Below are positions 49,601 to 58,600 of a stretch of 64,000 nt of DNA, piece after piece. This DNA comes from Gari tellinella (taxonomy: Eukaryota; Mollusca; Bivalvia; Cardiida; Psammobiidae), in the NCBI GenBank assembly GCA_922989275.2, contig OV277861.1, forward strand, positions 13,230,540 through 13,294,539, given 5' to 3'. The notes beneath the pieces were generated by a model. That model saw only the letters and a list, made by a program, of their open reading frames with translations, was not told the origin of the DNA and did not search any database. A program made the translations under genes and the position numbers. Position 1 is the first letter of the stretch. Each line of letters begins with the position of its first letter.

Positions 49601-52600
49601 ATTCCTTCCCTGAAGACATTTTGACACACATTTAGTTCCACTTTATATAGTCTTGAAACTACATGATTAGAAATATTTCCTTTATATCCTTGCATATCTT
49701 AACTAAAGCAGGCTGAAATTTAAGCAGAATGCTCTGTTAGTAACATAATGCTTTACTGTCAGCCTGCTTAAAGGAACCATTACTCTTCAATACTGAAGGC
49801 AAGCTAATGGGGGTTGGGTCGGGGTTAAGTGGTCACTAGTTTTAAAGTATCTCCAAGCTTCTTTAACAAGTTATTGCTGTTAGCTCCCATATACAGCAAG
49901 CATTTCTGTAAAATCATGCTAAGAAACTAGCTTTACATTATTAATATACACACAACTTTAAAGTTATCCTGTAGGATGTCTTATTAGCCCTTTCCCCAAT
50001 AGAAGCGACTTTTAGCACATTAAGTTTATTCCTTTGCTGAATGAAACAGTTCCAATATATAGTCATGAATATGTATCATAAGCCATTAAGGAATACTTTC
50101 TTTATTCTAGCAGGTGGTAGCTTAACCGGTTACCCCATAGCCTGATTCTAGTTTTGAAAATAGGTGACTGCTTAAAGCAGGTTGAAAGTAAAGCAGAATG
50201 TGCCTTATGGCACATTCTGCTTTACTTTCAGCCTGCTTTAAGATAATTATCTTCTAAAGTATAAAAAATATTTTCTATGGAACATATTTATGACTGTATA
50301 AATTATTTCTATTTTCTTCAGCTGAGAAATAAATTGATGGCGTAAAAAGGCGTATTTATGGGGTAATGGGTTAAAGCAGACTGAAAGTAAAGCAGAATGC
50401 GCCCTTAGGCGCATTCTGCTTTACTTTCAACCTGCTTTAAGAAGTCGCCTATTTTCAAAACTAGAGACATGCTATGGTGTAAAGGGTTAACATGGGGTTA
50501 TATGGCTGCATGCATGACTTGCTTGTAGTACTAAATGCTATGGTGTAAAGGGTTAACATGGGGTTATATGGCTGCATGCATGACTTGCTTGTAGTACTAA
50601 ATGCTATGGTGTAAAGGGTTAACATGGGGTTATATGGCTGCATGCATGACTTGCTTGTAGTACTAAATGCTATGGTGTAAAGGGTTAACATGGGGTTATA
50701 TGGCTGCATGCATGACTTGCTTGTAGTACTAAATGCTATGGTGTAAAGGGTTAACATGGGGTTATATGGCTGCATGCATGACTTGCTTGTAGTACTAAAT
50801 GCTATGGTGTAAAGGGTTAACATGGGGTTATATGGCTGCATGCATGACTTGCTTGTAGTACTAAATGCTATGGTGTAAAGGGTTAACATGGGGTTATATG
50901 GCTGCATGCATGACTTGCTTGTAGTACTAAATGCTATGGTGTAAAGGGTTAACATGGGGTTATATGGCTGCATGCATGACTTGCTTGTAGTACTAAATGC
51001 ATGCAGGAAATGTTCAAGCATGAAGCGTTATTGATGTGGGTAAAGTCTTGTGGAAATTACAATGTTACATCTCTGATACAGTGATAATTTTAGAAATCAG
51101 ATGAATGAGTCCTTGGGTGCACATTCTGTAAAACAATGAGTCCTTGAGACAAACATTGAGTCCTTGAGGTGAAAACTTAACACAATATCTTATAATAACT
51201 TATTTCTAGTTTTTAAGACAGGTGGCTACTTAAAGCAGGTTGAAAGTAAAGTAGAATGTGCCTTAAGGCACATTCTGCTTAACTTTCAACCTTCTTTAAG
51301 CTTCTATTTGCTTATGACTAATAGGTTAATAAAGGCCAGAAAAGCTATGGGTCCATGGGACTCGCACCTTTTTAAATAATGAGTCCCTGGCAATTTTAAT
51401 GAATATATGACTCGGGATGCGCAGGTAAAATTATCACTGCTGATAATTGTTGAATCTTTGTAAATGTTTCATCAGTTCAATATTCTGTCATCTAGCACAT
51501 GGTGGTTTATTTCTATTTCAATGCCTATTAGCTATATATACCTGATATGTTAATGTGAACAATTCTGGAAAAGTCTGTTTTTCAGAGACAATATGGCTAT
51601 AACTATAGATATTCAAAAGTCTCTGTCAAGTAATAAAAGGCTAACAATCTAAATTTTTATCATATTCTGGACAATTATGACCTTTAACCCATTACCCCAT
51701 ATCCTGTTTCTAGTATTGATAAGGGATGATCACTTAAAGCAGGTTGAAAGTAAAGCAGAATACACCTTAATTCTGTTTCTGCTTTACTTTCAGTCTGCTT
51801 CAAGCTCCAGTCTGCTAAGATATAAAAAATAGTTCTTATGATACATATTCATGACTATAAATTGGCAATATTTTCTTTAGTGGTAGGAATTATATCCGAA
51901 TAAATAAAAGGCTTAAAAAAGGTGTATTTATTGGTTAAAGGGTGACTGGTGTATGGTATTAATGTCTGGTGGTTGCTTGAAAAAGAAAGCTCATTAAGGA
52001 GCTTTATAATCAATTTTTGCAAAATCAACATTGCTTGTCTAGATCAAAATGTAAATTAAAAAATTATTGAATTTTGTTATCATTATGAGCAGAAATCGAA
52101 AAAATGCAATACTTTCTGAAGAACAATATCACTGCTTTTGTTGTGTCAAACAGTATATATTCTGTTCAGACATTCAGTTGTTTAGCATTAAATTAATCTG
52201 GATCTTGCGACACCTTATCTGTGGCTAGCATGCAAAGAGTTAAGCATCAAATTGTCCTAAACATCTGACCATTTAAATTCTTTGGAACAGCTGCAAAACC
52301 TTCCTAATCGGAAAGCCCTCTTGCCAAATATAACTTTAGTCGGGCAAATAACCTCTGATTCTGAAGGCACACCTTTTGCCATGTAGTAATTGTTTAATAC
52401 CCTTGGCAGATGTGGTCCAGTGGTAATGCTGTCGACTATGGGTTGTGAGTTGGATCCCCTTGCCGGACCAAGTCCTTCGGATGAGACTTTTTAAACCAAG
52501 GTCTGATGTATCATAGCTTTACACTGGGCATCTGAAAGAACCAAAGATTTCTGTTGATAATAAGATTGAGAATAGGGCATCACGTCCAGGTTTTCTGTAT

Positions 52601-55600
52601 CCGCCCTACTCTCTCTGGTACATCAAAATTAACCCATAGATGGCAGAAACAGATGTTAACAAACAAATTCAATCTCTGTATAATACTCTGTTACTGCACA
52701 ATAAGGTTTAATATCTGTCTATTAACACTGTTTGACTGTCTGAAGATTCATACCTGCTTTAAATCATTAACAGAACCTGCTTGACATCAAGAACTAGGCT
52801 TGCTTGATTCCAATTGCTAAAGTTTTGCTTGCTAACCAGAACAATACCTATGCTAGACAGCAAGAACTGTACCTGCTTGATACCAAGAGCTAAATCTATG
52901 CTTGTCATCAAACACTTTCTCTGTTTTTGGCAGGGTCCAAGATAACAAGGTTCCAACACTTTCTTTATGTCTGCACTAAACCCTGAGAAGTAGCTACTAG
53001 TGGTGGACCGATTATCCCTTAACCCTTTACCTCATAGCCTGTTTCTAGTTTTGAAGACAGGTGACCACTTAAAGCAGGTTGAAAGTAAAGCAGAATGTGC
53101 CTTAAGGCACATTCTGCTTTACTTTCAGCCTGCTTTAAGCTAAAATATGTTAGGTAATATAAAATATTTGTAATGGTAATTGTTCATGAGGGTATAAACT
53201 GGAACTATTTTCTTCAGCGGAGGAATAAATTAAATACGCTAAAAGTCGCTTCTATGGGGGAAAGGGTTAACCAATTACCCCATAGCCTGTTTCTAGTTTT
53301 GAAAAAAAGTGACCACTTAAACAGGTTGAATCTAAATCAGAATGCGCCTAAGGGGCATTCTACTTCAATTTCAACCAGCTTTCAGCTACCGGTCATCTGG
53401 ATCTATTTTCATCAGAAGGGGAATATAAATTAAAAGGTATAAAAATGTGTATTTATAGGGTAATTGGTTAAGGTTGCCCACAGTCAGTTTTTTACGTCCA
53501 AGTCTGCAATAATCAATTGACCTTTTCCGCTTTATGCAATGTCACAAATCTATTTTAGACAAATTATTCAAAGTTATGGAAATATGGGAAATAGAGCTTT
53601 TAGTTCAGTAGAGCAAATGCTCCACTTTCTGTTATATTCTGAAACATCCGGTATTTAAAGGCACATTGAGGCTGAGTGTATGTTGCCACCACTTCTAAAC
53701 AGATTGAAATTTAGAACACATGTTCGAATTCCAGGCGAGTGAAATTAAACAATATCAATAATAAAAATATGTTATCCAAGGAATGCATGGAGTAATGACC
53801 ATAATAAAATGATCAAAATAAAATAATAGTCACATCATAGAGTTTGATGCAAGCATAAAGATTCTAGCCTTTGGAGAAAACCTCTTTATCTGGAGAACTG
53901 TTTTGGTTGTACTATGGTTAGGACGTTTACTGACGTAATACTGTTCTGTTGTCTCGTTGTAGGCATTGGTTTTACGGGTTCGTAGTGAGTGTCCTGGTAA
54001 ACATATACTTGACTGATTACTTTTGCTACTACCTTCTAAATCTGTATGGCTGGGACTGGGCAGTTGTCATAGGCAGTGTAGAGGCTGGAATCTTCTCATT
54101 AGCAGTAACGGGGTTGACATTTATGATGGTAAGGCCAGATGATCCAGTCTGAACATCATCACACACTCTCCATGCCTTGCCTGTCTCGGGGGTTGGAGTC
54201 TCAGATGCTTATATTGTTCTAAACTTTAGAATACATTTCCTAGTTTGATACTTTAACACACTTACCTTTATAACTTAATATGTTAGGATACTGTAAAATC
54301 TGTATGAAGTGGCAATTTCAAAGTCTGTGAATTTACTGTTCCTTACACCAGTAGCTGCATTGTGAAGGTAAAAGTAATTGAGCAGGGAGCTTGCTGCATT
54401 ACTTTTGTCCTGCATTAAGCAAGAATTTGTGTTTTTAGATTTTATCAAATTCTTAACTCAATGGTAGAAATTCTTAACTCAATGGTAGCTTCATACAGGT
54501 TTTACTGTTAATATTCATCATATGACATTTGTAAAAAAAATAAAAAAAATAAAATCTGATATACCAATTACTGACAGTGAAGGCATGTGTGTGTGGGTCG
54601 TGTAACACGCTTCATACAGTGTCACAGAGTCTCTAAAACATACAGAACATGCAGAACAACCGACACGCTGATTCCTGTTATATAAATGTGATGAATACCC
54701 CCTACATGGGTGTTACAATTCTGTTGAAAAAGCAGTTGTTAAAGCAAATTGCTATGGCAGAACTTGAAATTGAGGTCAGTATTTTGAAACAAAAACCAAT
54801 AGCAGAAATTAACTTCCAGGATTAATGAACGGGTTACTGGTTTATTATTTGACAAGGCTCATGGCACTGTATGAGGCTTAACACATAGTTTAAGTTGGGT
54901 TCCATCTTACGTCAGGGTCTCGTACCCAGAGGTAAGGGATACAGAAATAGACATATCAGCTGTTATGAATGTTCTTCCAGCTGGGTTGGTTGATATGGTT
55001 TGTTGCCATGGTGACAGTAGCTTGTTTGCATAAATTAATTTATACGGTAGGTCATTAAGAGGATCTACTTGATAGTCTAATACTCAGAAAATGTACCTAG
55101 GCAGATGGATGCTTATAACCCTTGACTCCATAGTCTGTATTGAAAATCGCCTTCATTCAACTCCTTTCAAGAAAGGATACTGTTTAAGGCAAGATGAAAG
55201 TAAAGAAGGAAGCTTGTTTCAGGAGCTTTCTATTTTTCTTGCATTCTGCTTTACCCTATTACCACATAAATATGTCTTTTTACGCCTTTAATTTATTTCT
55301 CCACTGAGGAAAATAGTTCCAATTTATACCGTTATTAATATGTATGATTTACTATATATTCTAGCAGATTGTAGCTTAAAGCAGGCTGAAAGTAAAGAAG
55401 AATGTGCCTTAAGGCATATTCTGCTTTTCTTTCAACCTGCTTTAAGTGGTCAACTATTTTGCAGATGGTAGCTTAATGCAGGCTGAAAGTAAAGCAGAAT
55501 GTGCCTTAAGGCACATTCTGCTTTTCTTTCAACCTGCTTTAAGTGGTCACCGATTTTCAAAACTAGAAACAGGCTATGGGGTAATGGGTTAAGCTGAAAC

Positions 55601-58600
55601 CTGACGCTAGCACAGAACCTGAAACAGCAAAGCTATACGCCATACCCTGCCAGAGGAACTGTCATATTACAGTGATGTCTATTTCTGTTTCTGTTATGTT
55701 AGTTAGAATTATTTTCAATGTTCACATTAATGTTAGCCATGTTCGGTTATGGTTTGTTTCAGAGTTTCGTTTGTAGGTTTCGCAGGATCAGTGATGGTCA
55801 ACGGGTTCTTATGCATCGGCTTGAGCTTGTACACACTGCGGGTGCTGGATGAGAATTGGAACCCCGTCTACATCTTCTACATGTTCCTCGGGCTCTTCTT
55901 CCAGGGCGTGTCCACATACATTTCGGGCTTTATGGTAAGTTACAGCCTTTGGCATGCAGAAGAATCTCTTTATTACGACCACTACTTGAGCTCAAATTGT
56001 CAGTGTTTAACTCATTACCCCATAGTATGTTTCTAGTTTTGAAAATAGGTGACCACTTAAAGCAGGTTGAATGTTAGTGGTGTAACGAATCATCAATGCA
56101 TTGTGATGTACTTAGACGCCGATGTCTGTATCAGCTTGTAATTTATGAATCTTGCAATATATTGCGATGGCAATACATTCATCAGCCCTGCGATGCATAG
56201 ATACGAGTGTTAAATATCGTGGATCACAATTTACACCTAATATGACACTTGATAACAAACTGTCTAATAAGAATCAAAACTGTTTGCCTTGTAACGAGAG
56301 AGAAAAATGGATTTGAATGTTTTGCAGACATCCATTTTAAAGTAACTGACATGGCGGTATAATGATATTCTACCTCTTCCAACATCATACTTTTTAGCTC
56401 GCCTGTATGAAGTACATGACGAGCTATTGCAATACCCCCGGTGTAGTCATCGTCGGCGTCGTCGTGAACGGCGTAAACAATTTTAAGAAAATGTCTGTAA
56501 CTTCTATGTCCCTTGAGGTATTGCTTTCATAGTTGGTATGTGTGTGTATATGGACAAGACCTTTCCATGCACAGAAAAATTTGGACCCCTTGACCTTGAA
56601 CTTAGGGCCCGCGTTTAGGTTTCGAAATCTGTGTTTAGGTTTGGAAAAATGTCTATAACTTCTACGTCCCTTGAGGTATTGCTTTCATAGTTGGTATATG
56701 TGTGTATATGGACAAGACCTTTCCATACACAGAAAAATTTGGACCCCTGTGACCTTGAACTTAGGGCCCGCGTTTAGGTTTCCAAATCTGTGTTTAGGTT
56801 TTGAAAAATGCCTATAACTTCTATGTCCCTTGTGGTACTGCTTTCATAGTTGGTATGTGTGTGTATATGGACAAGACCTTTCCATGCACAGAAAAATTTG
56901 GACACCTCGAACTTAAGGCCCGCGTTTAGGTTTCGAAATCTGTGTTTAAGTTTCGAAAAATGTCTATAACTTCTATGTCCCTTGAGGTATTGCTTTCATA
57001 GTTGGTAAATGTGTGTATATGGACAAGACCTTTCCATGCACAGAAAAATTTGGACCCCTGTGACCTTGAACTTAGGGCCCGCGTTTAGGTTTCCAAATCT
57101 GCGTTTAGGTTTTGAAAAATGCCTATAACTTCTATGTCCCTTGAGGTACTGCTTTCATAGTTGGTATGTGTGTGTATATGGACAAGACCTTTCCATGCAC
57201 AGAAAAATTTGGACACCTTGAACTTAAGGCCCGCGTTTAGGTTTCGAAATCTGTGTTTAAGTTTCGAAAAATGTCTATAACTTCTATGTCCCTTGAGGTA
57301 TTGCTTTCATAGTTGGTATATGTGTGTATATGGACCTTTCCATGCACAGAAAATTTTTGACCCCTGTGACCTTCACCTTGATCTAAGGGCGTTTAGGTTT
57401 CGAAATCTGTGTTTATGTTTCGAAAAATGCCTATAACTTCTATGTCCCTTGAGGTATTGCTTTCATAGTTGGTATGTGTGTGTATATGGACAAGACTTTT
57501 CCATGCACAGAGAAATTTGGACACCTCTGACCTTGACCTTGATCTAAGGGCCCGTGTTTAGGTTTCGAAATCTGTGTTTAGGTTTCGAAAAATGCCTATA
57601 ACTTCTATGTCCCTTGAGGTATTGCTTTCATAGTTGGTATATGTGTGTATATGGACCTTTCCATGCACAGAAAATTTTTGATCCCTGTGACCTTCACCTT
57701 GATCTAAGGGCGTTTAGGTTTCGAAATCTGTGTTTATGTTTCGAAAAATGCCTATAACTTCTATGTCCCTTGAGGTATTGCTTTCATAGTTGGTATGTGT
57801 GTGTATATGGACAAGACTTTTCCATGCACAGAGAAATTTGGACACCTCTGACCTTGACCTTGATCTAAGGGCCCGTGTTTAGGTTTCGAAATCTGTGTTT
57901 AGGTTTCGAAAAATGCCTATAACTTCTATGTCCCTTGAGGTACTGCTTTCATAGTTGGTATGTGTGTGTATATGGACAATACCTTTCCATGCACGGAAAA
58001 ATTTGGACCCCTGTGACCTTGACCTTGAACTTAAGGCCCACGTTTAGGTTTCGAAATCTGTGTTTAGGTTTCGAAAAATGCCTTTAACTTCTATGTCCCT
58101 TGAGGTATTGCTTTCATAGTTGGTATATGTGTGTATATGGACCTTTCCATGCACAGAAAAATGTTGACCCCTGTGACCTTGACCTTGATCTTAGGGCCCG
58201 CGTTTAGGTTTCCAAATCTGTGTTTAGGTTTCGAAAAATGCCTATAACTTCTATGTCCCTTGAGGTATTGCTTTCATAGTTGGTATGTGTGTGTATATGG
58301 ACAAGACTTTTCCATGCAAAGAAAAATTTGGACACCTCTGACCTTGACCTTGCTCTTAGGGCCCGTGTTTAGGTTTCGAAATCTGTGTTTAGGTTTGGAA
58401 AATGCCTATAACTTCTATGTCCCTTGAGGGTTGCTTTCATAGTTGGTATGTGTGTGTATATGGACAAGACCTTTCCATGCACAGAAAAATTTGGACCCCT
58501 GTGACCTTGACCTTGAACTTAGATCCAGGGTTAAGGTTTCGAAATCTGTGTTTAGGTTTCAAAAAATGCTTATTTCCTATGTCCCCTGAGGTGTAACTTC

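Noticed and set aside
50461..51021. 186-residue minus-strand open frame with a 22-residue repeat
   Set aside because: It is the translation of a 66-bp minisatellite whose length is a multiple of three; no splice context, and the unit derives from a MITE end.
54129..55762. A hidden exon between 8a and 8b restoring frame if both are used
   Set aside because: I looked for an open segment of suitable phase with AG/GT borders and membrane or DHHC-like content and saw none; not proven absent.
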